A DNA stretch of 64,000 bases from Brevibacterium zhoupengii (GTDB lineage Bacteria > Actinomycetota > Actinomycetes > Actinomycetales > Brevibacteriaceae). Positions 18,182 through 27,209 of the stretch are shown piece after piece (position 1 is the first letter of the stretch; each line of letters starts with the position of its first letter). Where the stretch lies: the NCBI RefSeq assembly GCF_021117425.1, contig NZ_CP088298.1:3658001-3722000 (forward strand), written 5' to 3'. The translations under genes and the position numbers were made by a program. Below the pieces are notes generated by a model, which saw only the letters and a list, made by a program, of their open reading frames with translations, did not search any database and was not told where the DNA came from.

Positions 18182-19270
18182 TCAGATGATTCGGCGAGCT
18201 CCGGAGAACTCGTTGCCGGTGTCCCACGACTTCCAGTCGGTGACGTAGACGTCTTTCGAAGCATTGGGCGAATGGATCATCTTGCCGTCGCCGACGTACA
18301 TTCCGACGTGGTGGACGGTTCCCGAGCTGGTGGAGAAGAACAGCAGGTCGCCAGCTTTGAGGTCACCCTCGGCGACCTTCTTTCCGGTTGTCGCCTGCTC
18401 ACCCGAGTCACGGGGGATGTCGATGCCGTGTGCTCGGTAGATGCTGTACGTGAAGCCTGAGCAGTCGAAGCCATAGGGCGAGACGCCTGCCCACAGGTAG
18501 CGCAGCCCGTCGAACTTCTTCGCGGTCTTGACGAGGTCATCGCCGCTGGGCTTCTCCGGTTTGCCGTCGGTGTCATAGACGTCAACATCGTCGACGTCGA
18601 TCCACGCTGCGCCGCCGCCTGGGAGCGCCACGCGCACATCGTCGACGTCTTGAGCGATGAGAGGAAGGTCGACGTTGAAGGTGATCTCTGCACCGGTGTC
18701 CTTGGTGAATTCGATGCCTTCGAGTTCACTCTTCTTCTTGGTGACGACGGCCCGAGGCTGGTCGTCCTTCAAATCGCCGAACCGATCGTTTTCGACCAGC
18801 TGCTTCTTCGGCACCCAGCCGGGGTACCCCTTCTTATTCTTGGAGGTGGACTGGTCTTTGACCGCGACCTGGGCCCAAGCACCCTTGGTTTTGAGGACGG
18901 TGACTTCGGATCCGTAGGCGGCCTGGGTCTCGACCTTGCCGGTCAAGCCGCGCCGCACCTCGGTGTCCTTGAGATTCTTGTTCCACTTGTCGAGGTCGAC
19001 AGGGTGTCCGAGGGCAGGCTTGTCGACCTTACGGGGTGCTTTCGAATCGGTCCACAGAGTCGCAACAGTGACATCGACGTAGGCTGTTTCGCCCTTTTCG
19101 ATCTTACCGTCAGTGACCCGCTCAAGCTCTTGGCCCGGGACGACTGCAGCTTCCAAATCGGTTGCGGATTCTTCATCGGTCGACGTCAGGTTGCTCGACA
19201 GCGCGGGAGCTCCTGCGCCAAATACAAGTCCGAGCCCAAGTGCCGCCGAAACAGCAATTTTGGTACGCAT
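18182..19270 (-). CDS. secreted NlpC/P60 peptidoglycan endopeptidase
   Basis: Protein of 362 residues. It has a signal peptide (basic start, hydrophobic core, cleavage near ALSSN), two SH3-like regions between about 45 and 220, and a C-terminal NlpC/P60 domain. The catalytic Cys is in YGFDCSGFTY, the His in VHHVGMYVGDG and a third polar residue in MIHSPN. Such enzymes cut the D-Glu to meso-DAP (or L-Ala to D-Glu) bond of wall peptides. The product peptides would be plausible substrates of the peptide-uptake cluster further right. The upstream leader is long and can form hairpins. Confidence 0.92.
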   Translation of the reverse strand: MRTKIAVSAALGLGLVFGAGAPALSSNLTSTDEESATDLEAAVVPGQELERVTDGKIEKGETAYVDVTVATLWTDSKAPRKVDKPALGHPVDLDKWNKNLKDTEVRRGLTGKVETQAAYGSEVTVLKTKGAWAQVAVKDQSTSKNKKGYPGWVPKKQLVENDRFGDLKDDQPRAVVTKKKSELEGIEFTKDTGAEITFNVDLPLIAQDVDDVRVALPGGGAAWIDVDDVDVYDTDGKPEKPSGDDLVKTAKKFDGLRYLWAGVSPYGFDCSGFTYSIYRAHGIDIPRDSGEQATTGKKVAEGDLKAGDLLFFSTSSGTVHHVGMYVGDGKMIHSPNASKDVYVTDWKSWDTGNEFSGARRII

Positions 19271-19440
19271 TATTTCTCTTTCGGTCTGCGGGTGTCACTC
19301 CCGCGTGGGGGAAGTCTCCGAAGGTCATTCGGTATGCGTGCTCCGCAGCCCATGGCACCGACCGGTATCGAAATCTGTGGTCGACATCGATCGAACCCAT
19401 GCGCATCGAAGCGCCGCACAGTGCCAATATTACTGCCTGC
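19271..19440 (-). promoter_or_regulatory. structured leader region of the NlpC/P60 gene (candidate)
   Basis: The 362 bp upstream of this gene hold no coding sequence. Read on the minus strand, short hairpins occur near the start: CCGAA-TGACC-TTCGG at about 19320-19335 and GCGGG...CCCGC at about 19285-19305. Actinobacterial NlpC/P60 genes often have a c-di-AMP (ydaO) riboswitch here, but the conserved 3' core of that riboswitch is not recognisable, so I only note possible structure. The rest (19441-19632) shows nothing except short inverted repeats. Confidence 0.2.
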
Positions 19441-19632
19441 TCGGAAGCAGACGGCAACGTCGACACTGTGGCAGGATATCGCGATGCCAGCTTGAAAAGA
19501 AGTGCACTTGTCCGAATCGATATAGAGATGAGACTTCCCACGGGCACGACGAGCTGAAGGGGGCGCCCTCAGTTCGAGTCGCCGTCTTCAGCTCATCATG
19601 ATGGTGGTGAACTCAGCTCACTGGGCTGTTCC

Positions 19633-20706
19633 TCAGTTGAGGAACTCAGCCGCCAACAGCTCGAGCGATTGAATTCGAGCGGCATCTTGAAGGAGGTCCT
19701 CGCCTTCCATCGCTCCTGCGACGGGTTGGATCATGATTTCGTCGACCTCGAACCGGCTGGCAAGTTCTTCAAGCTGGGCCTTGGCCGATGCGGCGTCGCC
19801 GATGATCCAGTTCTCGGACATGTCTTCGCCGACCATGCGCTCCTGTTCGGTCCTGACCGAGCGCACGTCGTCGCCGGCCAGTCGCAAGGGCTCCATTCGC
19901 CCACCTGTCCGCAGGCGAGACATCTGCAGCAGGAACGGCTCCGAACGCAGCTGTGCCTCTTCCTCGGTCGGCGAGACCACAGCATTGACCGTGACGAACG
20001 TCTGCGGCTTGTCTCCGTAAGCACCGGGAGTGAAGTTGTCGCGGTAGATCTTCATCCCGGTGGTGGCACCCGCAGCGAAGTGATTGGCGAATACGTAGGG
20101 CATGCCGAGCTGTGCGGCCAGTCGGGCCGAGTAGCCAGACGACCCGAGCAGCCATGGCAGAGGTTGTGTTCCCGGCACAGCAGCAGGTGTCGCGTGTAGG
20201 ACGTGCTCGCGCCCGCCGTGGAGTGGAATGCGCAGCCCTTCGGGTTTCATCAGGCTCAGCGTGTCGATGACGTGCTGGGGGAACTGTTCGACGGGGTCGA
20301 CCGTGTTTCCCTCCCGATCAACCATGCGACCTTCGCCGAGGTGGCCCCTCATGGCTGCGGAGGTGATCGGGTCTGTGCCTGGGGCTCGACCTATGCCCAG
20401 ATCGATGCGGTCACCGTAGACCGCCGAGAGGAGCGAGAAGAGTTCCGCGACTGCCAGCGGCGCGTGGTTGGGAAGCATCACACCGCCGGATCCGAGGCGG
20501 ATTCGCTCGGTGCCCTGCCCGAGGTACATGAGCTCGGCGCCCGGCATCGTTGAGGCGATCGATGGCATGTTGTGGTGTTCGGCAACCCAATAGCGGGTGA
20601 AGCCCAGTTTGTCCGCGGACTGAACCAGTTCGTGGGAGGCTGCAAAAGAATCTGAGGTGCTCTGTCCGACGCGGACCGGCACGAGGTCAAGAATAGAAAG
20701 CTCCAT
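19633..20706 (-). CDS. LLM-class flavin-dependent oxidoreductase
   Basis: Luciferase-like monooxygenase of 357 residues, the usual size for the MsnO8/YhbW-type subgroup. Marks are the N-terminal LSILDLVPVRVGQ, YWVAEHHNMPSIASTMP, the GSGGVMLPNHAPLAVAE segment and the flavin-binding LGIGRAPGTDP. These proteins use reduced flavin to oxygenate organic molecules; the substrate is unknown. A palindrome TTCCTCA-GT-TGAGGAA overlaps its stop codon and may terminate it. Confidence 0.9.
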   Translation of the reverse strand: MELSILDLVPVRVGQSTSDSFAASHELVQSADKLGFTRYWVAEHHNMPSIASTMPGAELMYLGQGTERIRLGSGGVMLPNHAPLAVAELFSLLSAVYGDRIDLGIGRAPGTDPITSAAMRGHLGEGRMVDREGNTVDPVEQFPQHVIDTLSLMKPEGLRIPLHGGREHVLHATPAAVPGTQPLPWLLGSSGYSARLAAQLGMPYVFANHFAAGATTGMKIYRDNFTPGAYGDKPQTFVTVNAVVSPTEEEAQLRSEPFLLQMSRLRTGGRMEPLRLAGDDVRSVRTEQERMVGEDMSENWIIGDAASAKAQLEELASRFEVDEIMIQPVAGAMEGEDLLQDAARIQSLELLAAEFLN

Positions 20707-20794
20707 GCTGATGGCAACAGCCGCCTCATCGGGTTCATTCCGCTTTGCCTGCGGGACCTACGGCACACTGCTACCCTGATTCACACGAATCGCG

Positions 20795-23110
20795 CTAGTC
20801 GAAGAGAGTATCTGTGATCTCTTTCGCGATGAACCGTGCGTGCAGGATCGGAGTTCTGGCGGGATCAATCGATGCTGGTGGCACCCATGCAGGGCGTCCG
20901 TCCTTCAGCATCACGGTGTGCCAGTCCGATTCGTCGATCAGATGGTGGTGGGAGCCGCATGCCAGTGTCAGATTATTGACATCGGTCTTACCCTTTTGCG
21001 ACCACGGAACTATATGGTGAGCGTCGCACCACCCAGGTGGAGTGTCGCAACCGGGAAATGTACAGCCCTGGTCTCGGCTGGAAATGACTGCCAACTGCTT
21101 TGAGGTGGCGAATCGTCGCTCTGTCGCAAGTTCCATACTCTTCGTCTTTTCGCCCATCAGGTGGAAGAACACCGAACCGTTCAGCCCCTCGTAGGAGGCC
21201 GTCTGCATCGGAAAAGGTGCTTCTGCGTCGGTGGCGGCACGACCGGACTGCTTTGCGAGGTCCTCGGCTTTCGCTGTGACCACGAGTGCGAAGGGCGCAC
21301 CCGCCATCACTCGTTTCATTTCGATTCGGCCGATCATCGTGGCGAATCGTTCGTAGATTCTGTTCTTCACGCTCGGCTGTCGGCCGGCCATAGCCACTGT
21401 GGAGCCGTCTTCTCTCACGCCATATCCCCGCGGTACGTCACCGGAGCCTGCGCCGCCTGCTGTCTTTGACCCTCCCAGCCCGTCAACGGCTTGGTTGTCG
21501 AAACCGAATTCCAGCGAAGGGTCAAGCGCGTCCGCACGATCACCGTGCAGCACTTGAGCGTATACGTCGACCACTTCCTGATCCGCTGCGGAGATGGCAT
21601 CCGCGGCTGAGGTGGCGTCCGCGGCAGAGGTGGCGTCCGCGGCAGCTGTGTCCGTACCTGAATCGACATCCGTACCTGCGCCAGTGCCAGTGCCAGTGCC
21701 AGTGCCAGTGCCAGTGCCAGTGCCAGTGCCAGTGCCAGCTTCGCTCTGTTGCGCCGTTGTTGGGGCTTCTTCGCTGTCGACTTTGATGCGCGATGTGAGG
21801 TGCCCGCTCATAATCCCGCCAGTGACTGCGTCGAGGACTCCTTTGAGCGCCCAGGTTCCGTCTTTTCGCTGGCGCAGGCTGACTGAGAAGTTGTCACGTT
21901 TCGGCGCTTCGTCAGGCAGTTCACCATCGGGGTCGAGCCATCCGAGAATCTCGTTGAATAGCTGTTGTATGTCCTTCACACGCACCGAGGGCGCCTTTTC
22001 GACCAAGATTCGTTCCGCTTCCAGACGGTCTTCCTGACTGACCCGAAAGGGAAGGTGCCTCAGGCACCCGATGATCGCGCTGGCCTGGGTCGCCGAGAGC
22101 AACCCCTTCTGCAATGCTTCAGAAACTATGGGACAAACCGGTGCGATCGGATCGCCGCTGAAACTGACCTGGTCTCCCAGTTTTTCTGCCAACTCGGATC
22201 TCCGGTAGGCCTCCCGTTCTGAGAGGTTGAGCCGATTCTGGACCAACGCTTTCGTCGTCTTTGCACCGTAGTCTCGAGGAGTTCCCACTCGTTCGAACAC
22301 GGAAAGAGTCACGACTGAGAGTGATTCGACCAGCCGGTTGACTGTCTCCAGCCCATCCATCACTGTGAGCGCTTCGCCGGGGGCCAATGGTCGATTGCAC
22401 GAATGGAGATCACCGACGAGTGTGCGAAGATCCTGGATGCTGCTGACGACTTCGGGAGCGATGCGTGCCAAGTCCGACCAGGCGCACTCGTCCAGAAGTG
22501 GATGCTCCGATTCGAGGCCAGTGTCGGATGCGGGCATGCTGTCGGTGCCGTTCGCACCGGTCTGTCCCGTGCGGTCTCGGGCTTCTTGACGCTTGGGCTC
22601 AGCGTTGGGCTGCGCTCCGCCGAGGGTGGTCGCCCAATCATCAGCCTCGCAGCCGTCAGGCCCGTTCTCATCAACACCGCGCTCAGCCTCCGGCCCCTCG
22701 ACCTTCCTGTGCATCCACGCTTCTTTTTCGGCGTCGATCTCTGCCGCACGCCTTTTGAGTTCGGCTCGCGCGTCCGGATCATCAGCACTCGCCTGCCACG
22801 GGTTCCGACCAACCCAACGATCCCGCAGCTCATCGTCTGATGACTCGACAGCGCTGGTGGGAGCACCGGATTCGAGTGGATGCTCGGCATCGACAAACTC
22901 GAAATCATCTGGGGGTGGCGTGGCCACTTCATCAAAGCGATCGGCCAGTGGGTGACCATCAAGGTCAAGGCCTGCTTCGCGCAGCAGTTCTCGATACGTG
23001 CGAGTCTCGTTGCGATCTTCAGCCGCACTCTCGCCACCGGGCGCAGCAGGTGAGGCGGGTTCGTCACGCCTATTCTGCCTGTCGCGCTTGCGGTCGGGGG
23101 TGAGAGTCAT
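20795..23110 (-). CDS. HNH endonuclease-domain protein with DUF222 (13E12-type)
   Basis: Protein of 771 residues. DUF222 covers about 225-430. The C-terminal HNH domain has CTFPGC...CDAHHIVPWSQ and later ACGSHHHLID: the two paired Cys, the His-His catalytic pair and the Asn-bearing helix (VNNLTLACG). The family is common and often multicopy in actinobacteria, with unproven function. It is unusually long because of low-complexity linkers: an 18-bp repeat coding AADATS units (21596-21650) and nine GCCAGT units coding alternating Thr-Gly (21680-21733). An acidic N-terminal region of about 200 residues is also variable-looking. The start region lies next to an AT-rich island. Confidence 0.9.
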   Translation of the reverse strand: MTLTPDRKRDRQNRRDEPASPAAPGGESAAEDRNETRTYRELLREAGLDLDGHPLADRFDEVATPPPDDFEFVDAEHPLESGAPTSAVESSDDELRDRWVGRNPWQASADDPDARAELKRRAAEIDAEKEAWMHRKVEGPEAERGVDENGPDGCEADDWATTLGGAQPNAEPKRQEARDRTGQTGANGTDSMPASDTGLESEHPLLDECAWSDLARIAPEVVSSIQDLRTLVGDLHSCNRPLAPGEALTVMDGLETVNRLVESLSVVTLSVFERVGTPRDYGAKTTKALVQNRLNLSEREAYRRSELAEKLGDQVSFSGDPIAPVCPIVSEALQKGLLSATQASAIIGCLRHLPFRVSQEDRLEAERILVEKAPSVRVKDIQQLFNEILGWLDPDGELPDEAPKRDNFSVSLRQRKDGTWALKGVLDAVTGGIMSGHLTSRIKVDSEEAPTTAQQSEAGTGTGTGTGTGTGTGTGTGAGTDVDSGTDTAAADATSAADATSAADAISAADQEVVDVYAQVLHGDRADALDPSLEFGFDNQAVDGLGGSKTAGGAGSGDVPRGYGVREDGSTVAMAGRQPSVKNRIYERFATMIGRIEMKRVMAGAPFALVVTAKAEDLAKQSGRAATDAEAPFPMQTASYEGLNGSVFFHLMGEKTKSMELATERRFATSKQLAVISSRDQGCTFPGCDTPPGWCDAHHIVPWSQKGKTDVNNLTLACGSHHHLIDESDWHTVMLKDGRPAWVPPASIDPARTPILHARFIAKEITDTLFD
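21680..21739. repeat. hexanucleotide microsatellite (GCCAGT)9 in the HNH gene
   Basis: Nine perfect GCCAGT units at 21680-21733 followed by GCCAGC. On the coding strand it encodes a Thr-Gly dipeptide repeat in the linker between DUF222 and HNH. It is in frame, so slippage changes length only. Confidence 0.92.
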
Positions 23111-23149
23111 GATCTCGGAATCCGTTCGTCAACTGCCTTGTTGTCCGCT

Positions 23150-23270
23150 TGATTCCAATTTTACGCGCATCATTAGCATAGTGTCTATAGTTTTGTTCTA
23201 TTTTTTAAAGTTTTTTATTGTGGTGTTCGATCTAGTTCTAACCGCTAATCTCATAAGAGATCGAATCGTT
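23150..23270. other. AT-rich intergenic island upstream of the HNH gene
   Basis: About 120 bp of strongly AT-rich sequence, with runs such as TTCTATTTTTTAAAG, in an otherwise GC-rich window. It holds -10-like hexamers on the minus strand (TATAGA, TAAAAT) that could drive the HNH gene. The rest of the 361-bp gap (23111-23471) has no visible gene. Confidence 0.6.
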
Positions 23271-23471
23271 CCAGTTCAGGCCACTCGTCATCTTCTATTC
23301 CGTTCAGTGGGTCGACCCCACACCTCGGCGCATTCACCCTGCGTCGCGCCTCGAGTCAGACACGCAATCGATCACAGTTTGCCAAATCAGCAAAATATCT
23401 TGCGTCACTGACGGGCTTCAGATCAGACTTCTGAGGTACCCGAATCCTTGCCCCTCAACAGAAGGACCGCC

Positions 23472-24512
23472 ATGTCAGACCCTCTCGTCACTGAAAATCC
23501 ACAAGACCGTCGCGACCCACAGACCCTCATCGCCGAGGTGGCCGTCATAGGTGGTGGCGCTGGTGGTCTGGCCGCGTCGATCGCTTTGGCCCGCTCACTG
23601 CGCAGTGTCGTCGTCATCGACGCTGGCTCGCCGCGCAATGCGCCGAGCGCGCACGCGCACAACGTCCTCGGTCAAGAAGGAATCAACCCCCTCGAACTCG
23701 TGGCCAAGGGACGTCGAGAGGCTGAAGGGTATGGCGTCCGGTTCGTCGACGCCACAGTCCTCAGTGCGGAGCGCGCCCAGCACTTAACCGATGAGTCCGA
23801 GCCGACGGGCTTCATCCTCAAGACTTCTGTCGGTGTCTCCATCGAGGCGAGGCGAATCGTCATCGCGACCGGCCTCACGGATGTGCTTCCCGATATCCCT
23901 GGGCTCGCGGACGGGTGGGGCGAAACCGTCATCCACTGCCCCTATTGCCACGGCTATGAGGTCCGTGGGGAGCGTATCGGCGTCATCGGCACTACCTCCA
24001 TGTCCTATCACCAGGCCATGCTGTTCTCCCAGCTCAGCGACCACGTCACCTTCATACGCCACGATGCTCCGGAACCCGATGAGGCACAGACGAGAATGCT
24101 CGAATCGCTCGGCATCACCTACGTCGATGCGGCCGTCGAAGCGGTAGTACGCACCGACAGCGGAACCGACGTCACGCTACGCAGCCACACCTCGAGCGCC
24201 GCACCGCGAGGCAATGAGGCTGGGGCGACTGCAGAGAACGAGACCATGACCGTCGGGGCACTGGCCGTTGGTCCTTACTTCCGCGCGAACAGCGAGATCT
24301 TCGAACAGCTCGGCGGCACCGTCGTTGACCACCCGTCGGGTATGGGCTCGTCCATTCCCGCCGAGGCGACTGGAGCCACCGATGTGCCCGGCGTCTGGGC
24401 GGTGGGAAACAGCGCCGACATCTCGGCCATGGTGGTGGCGAGCGCGACCAGCGGCGTCCTGGTCGGTGCGCAGATCAACGCCGAACTCATCATGAGCTCA
24501 GTACCATCATGA
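23472..24512 (+). CDS. thioredoxin-reductase-like FAD/NAD(P) oxidoreductase
   Basis: Protein of 346 residues with the two-dinucleotide fold of thioredoxin reductases: FAD site VIGGGAGGLAASIALARS near the N-terminus, the redox-type CPYCHGYE at about residue 157, and a C-terminal FAD segment GVWAVGNSADIS. The CxxC is CPYC rather than the CATC/CAVC of true TrxB, and no thioredoxin gene is adjacent. It may therefore act on a small-molecule disulfide or another partner. AGAAGGA is 5 bp before the ATG. The last codons lie in a 17-bp tandem repeat. Confidence 0.88.
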   Translation: MSDPLVTENPQDRRDPQTLIAEVAVIGGGAGGLAASIALARSLRSVVVIDAGSPRNAPSAHAHNVLGQEGINPLELVAKGRREAEGYGVRFVDATVLSAERAQHLTDESEPTGFILKTSVGVSIEARRIVIATGLTDVLPDIPGLADGWGETVIHCPYCHGYEVRGERIGVIGTTSMSYHQAMLFSQLSDHVTFIRHDAPEPDEAQTRMLESLGITYVDAAVEAVVRTDSGTDVTLRSHTSSAAPRGNEAGATAENETMTVGALAVGPYFRANSEIFEQLGGTVVDHPSGMGSSIPAEATGATDVPGVWAVGNSADISAMVVASATSGVLVGAQINAELIMSSVPS

Positions 24513-24572
24513 GTTCAGTACCATCATGAGCTCGGTCTCGTCATGAGTTCAGTCCCCTCATGAGACCGCATT
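24488..24572. repeat. five 17-bp tandem repeats across a gene 3' end
   Basis: Five units of 17 bp at 24488, 24505, 24522, 24539 and 24556. The core TCATGAG(C/T)TCAGT is well kept in the first four, and the fifth is degraded. The first codes the last residues of the flavoprotein and the second supplies its stop codon; every unit contains the palindrome TCATGA. Confidence 0.92.
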
Positions 24573-24582
24573 CATGACGCGC

Positions 24583-24978
24583 TCAGCGGCTGGCCTTCAC
24601 ACAGAGGACAGGGCATACGGCTTCAAGGATGACTCGTTGGATCGTCGATCCCAGGAGGAATTTCCCAACTGGGGTCCGCTTTCTGGTCCCGAGCACGATC
24701 AGCTCAGCCCCCACCTCGGCGGCGGCATCGAGAATCTGTTCCGCGGGATCGTACTCGCTGCCCCTCGTCAGCACTCGTCCCTGAACTCCGGAGCGCGACA
24801 GATACTCCTGGACCGACTTGATCTCACCCTCGCCGAGGCGGTAGGCATCGCTGCGATCTGATGATCGGGAAGCGTTGACGACGACCAATTCCAGACCGTC
24901 TTTCTTCGCCTCCGAGATCCCCTTGTCGAGTGCGGCATGGCCTGCTGGATTGTTGACGTATCCCACGATGACGGTCAT
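24583..24978 (-). CDS. universal stress protein (UspA family)
   Basis: Single-domain USP of 131 residues. The N-terminal strand VIVGYVNN is followed by the ATP-binding signature at the end: VLGTRKRTPVGKFLLGSTIQ, fitting the G-x2-G-x9-G-(S/T) type with small variation. It lies 49 bp after the APC permease gene on the same strand and is probably the last gene of that run. USP genes next to amino-acid permeases are common; binding partner and role are unknown. Confidence 0.9.
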   Translation of the reverse strand: MTVIVGYVNNPAGHAALDKGISEAKKDGLELVVVNASRSSDRSDAYRLGEGEIKSVQEYLSRSGVQGRVLTRGSEYDPAEQILDAAAEVGAELIVLGTRKRTPVGKFLLGSTIQRVILEAVCPVLCVKASR

Positions 24979-25027
24979 TTTTCACCTTCACTTGTTGAGA
25001 CTGATTGAAACCTGGAACGTCCCGCGA

Positions 25028-26458
25028 TCATGTGAGCTCCTCGGGATTGCGGAACTTGGTGCTCGCGCCCTTCACGGACCGGTTCCACAACCAGGTGGCG
25101 GCCCACAGGACGACGCCGATGCCGATCAGCGCCACCGCGATCTGGTACTGGATGAGGTCGTCGAGACGAGCCCAGGGTCCCACGAGGAACGCACAGGTGA
25201 ACACGCCGAGCCAGGGCAGGAACTTAGGCGCCTTGAAGTGCTCGTGCTCGACCGGCTTCTTCCGCAGGACCAGCACCGCAACGTTGACGACGGCGAACAC
25301 GGCGAGCAGCAGCAGCGAGGTCGTGCCGCCCAGGGACGCGGTCACCGTCTCCGGCAGCAGAGTGGTCACGGCGATGATGAGGCCGAAGGCGATGATGGTC
25401 GTGAAGACGATCGAAACCCACGGTGAGCGCCGTCCGGGCAGCACCTTCGCGAAGACGGGCGGAAGCACGTTCTGCTTCGACATTCCGTACAGCAGGCGGC
25501 TGGCCATGAGCATGTTGATGAGTGCGGAGTTCGCGACGGCGAACATCGTCATGAACGGGAAGATCAGGTCGATCGGAAGCCCCGGCGCACCGGCTCTGAC
25601 GACCTCCAGCAGCGGCGTCTCGCTCTCGGAGAGTTTGCCGATCGGCACTGCGGCCACTGCCACCAGCGAGACGAGCACATAGATCACGCCGGTGATCGAG
25701 AGCCCCGTGAGCATGATCTTCGGGAAGACCCTCGGGTCCTTGGTCTCCTCGACCATGTTCACCGAATCCTCGAAGCCGACCATGGAGAAGAATGCCAGCG
25801 AGGTTGCACCGGTGATCGCGAGGAAGACGCCCTTGTCGTCGGCGGTTTCGAAGATCATCACGCGGGAAAAGTCGGCGCTGCCCGAGCCCAGTGCGAAGAA
25901 GCCGACCAAAATGACGAGCAGCAGGCCGCTGAGTTCGATCAAGGTCAGCACGACGTTGAACCACACGCTCTCGCCCACGCCGCGCAGGTTGATCGCGGCG
26001 ATGACGGCCAGGAAGCCGAGCGCGATCCACATGATCCCCGTGCCTGATATGTCCCACCCGAACCCTGCCACCATGTTGGCGGCAAAGACGTTGGAGGCTG
26101 TCGACGCCGAGGTGATTCCCGAGCTGAGGACGGCGAATGCGACGAGGAACGTGATGAAGTGGACCCCGAACGCCTTATGCGTGTACAGCGCGGCACCGGC
26201 GGCGGTCGGATACTTGGTGACGAGCTCCATATAGGAGAATGCCGTGATCAGGGCCACTGCGAAGGCCAATATGACCGGAGCCCAGCCGGCACCGCCGACC
26301 TGTCCGGCGACCTTGCCCGTCAGTGCGTAGACGCCGGTACCCAGGATGTCACCGACGATGAAGAGGAGCAGAAGCTTAGGCCCCATGACCCGTTTCAGGG
26401 TCTCCGGCTGCTGCTCTGCCCCCGGACCTGTCTTGGTTGAGTTTTCGCTGTGACTCAC
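25028..26458 (-). CDS. APC-superfamily amino acid permease
   Basis: Protein of 476 residues with about twelve membrane helices. The first helix has the family motif LFIVGDILGTGVYALTGKVAG (split here by sense: unwound GTGVYAL segment), and helix 6 has FFSMVGFEDSVNMVEETKDP. It resembles the cationic amino acid / YhdG-like branch. It ends in a cytoplasmic tail of basic residues. It lies 40 bp downstream of the glutamine amidotransferase and close to peptide-degrading genes, so it may handle amino acids released by them. Confidence 0.9.
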   Translation of the reverse strand: MSHSENSTKTGPGAEQQPETLKRVMGPKLLLLFIVGDILGTGVYALTGKVAGQVGGAGWAPVILAFAVALITAFSYMELVTKYPTAAGAALYTHKAFGVHFITFLVAFAVLSSGITSASTASNVFAANMVAGFGWDISGTGIMWIALGFLAVIAAINLRGVGESVWFNVVLTLIELSGLLLVILVGFFALGSGSADFSRVMIFETADDKGVFLAITGATSLAFFSMVGFEDSVNMVEETKDPRVFPKIMLTGLSITGVIYVLVSLVAVAAVPIGKLSESETPLLEVVRAGAPGLPIDLIFPFMTMFAVANSALINMLMASRLLYGMSKQNVLPPVFAKVLPGRRSPWVSIVFTTIIAFGLIIAVTTLLPETVTASLGGTTSLLLLAVFAVVNVAVLVLRKKPVEHEHFKAPKFLPWLGVFTCAFLVGPWARLDDLIQYQIAVALIGIGVVLWAATWLWNRSVKGASTKFRNPEELT

Positions 26459-26498
26459 GATGGTGCCTCCGTGTTCGCCCGCAATCGCAGCCTCGCGA

Positions 26499-27209
26499 TC
26501 ACGTGTGTCTGCTGCGGACCACGTCGAAGAATGCCGTCAAGAGCGCCTTCGCGTCCCGCTGACTGTCCTCGCTGCGTTCCTCTGCCTGTTCCAACAGGGT
26601 CTCCTTATTAAAACCCAATTCTTGCAGATTGTCCGCGTCCCAGTTGCGAATGTTCTGTCCCGACGATTCCGGATGGAACTGTGTGCCCCACGCATTGCCG
26701 AATCGAAATGCCTGGAACCGGCAGGCGGTGCTGGTTGCCAGCAGCGTTGCTTCCGGCGGCAGATCGACGATCCGGTCGACGTGGCTCTCAACGAAGGAAG
26801 CAGACCTCCCGATCGCGGAGAACACTGGGTCCTGGCTCGCGTCCTCGGTCATATCGATCCAGGTGTACCCCTTCTCCGGGGCACCGGTCCGCGCCCGCAC
26901 ATCCCCGCCGATGACGTGTGCGATGAGCTGCCCACCCAGGCAGATGCCGAACTGCGGCAGGTCCGTCTCCAGCGCATGCCGTGACAATCGCGCCTCGGTG
27001 TCAAGCCACGGCGCACGATCGGTCTCATCGGGCATGTACCCGCCGCCGAGCATGATGAGCCCGTCGTAGTCGCTCAGCGCACTCGGCTCGGGAAGTCGGG
27101 ACACCCCGCCGATGCGCAGGTCGAACTCGATGTTCTCGCTGATCATCCACTGCGTGAGCAGCCCCGGCTGGGATTCGATGTGATTGACGATGACGAGCAG
27201 CCGGGTCAT
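26499..27209 (-). CDS. class I glutamine amidotransferase-like protein
   Basis: Protein of 236 residues forming a single GATase1 domain. The nucleophile elbow is FGICLGGQLIAH (Cys at about 89), and the His-Glu pair is QFHPESSG. The domain is not fused to a synthetase, so it acts alone or with an unidentified partner. Stand-alone members include gamma-glutamyl hydrolases of polyamine and amine pathways and GMP-synthase-like proteins. Its start overlaps the dipeptidase stop by 4 bp, so it belongs to the peptide cluster operon. A role in removing gamma-glutamyl groups is possible but unproven. Confidence 0.87.
   Translation of the reverse strand: MTRLLVIVNHIESQPGLLTQWMISENIEFDLRIGGVSRLPEPSALSDYDGLIMLGGGYMPDETDRAPWLDTEARLSRHALETDLPQFGICLGGQLIAHVIGGDVRARTGAPEKGYTWIDMTEDASQDPVFSAIGRSASFVESHVDRIVDLPPEATLLATSTACRFQAFRFGNAWGTQFHPESSGQNIRNWDADNLQELGFNKETLLEQAEERSEDSQRDAKALLTAFFDVVRSRHT

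Noticed and set aside
19271..19440. c-di-AMP (ydaO) riboswitch before the NlpC/P60 gene
   Set aside because: Hairpins and position fit, but the conserved 3' core of the riboswitch is not recognisable, so I kept only a low-confidence structured leader. A covariance-model search would decide.
20795..23110. HNH/DUF222 protein as a mobile endonuclease or defence system
   Set aside because: This family is common and often multicopy in actinobacteria. There is no intein, intron or accompanying methylase or helicase here to support a system.
18057..24572. CRISPR-like arrays (22-bp and 17-bp repeats)
   Set aside because: Copies are directly adjacent with no unique spacers, and no cas genes are present.
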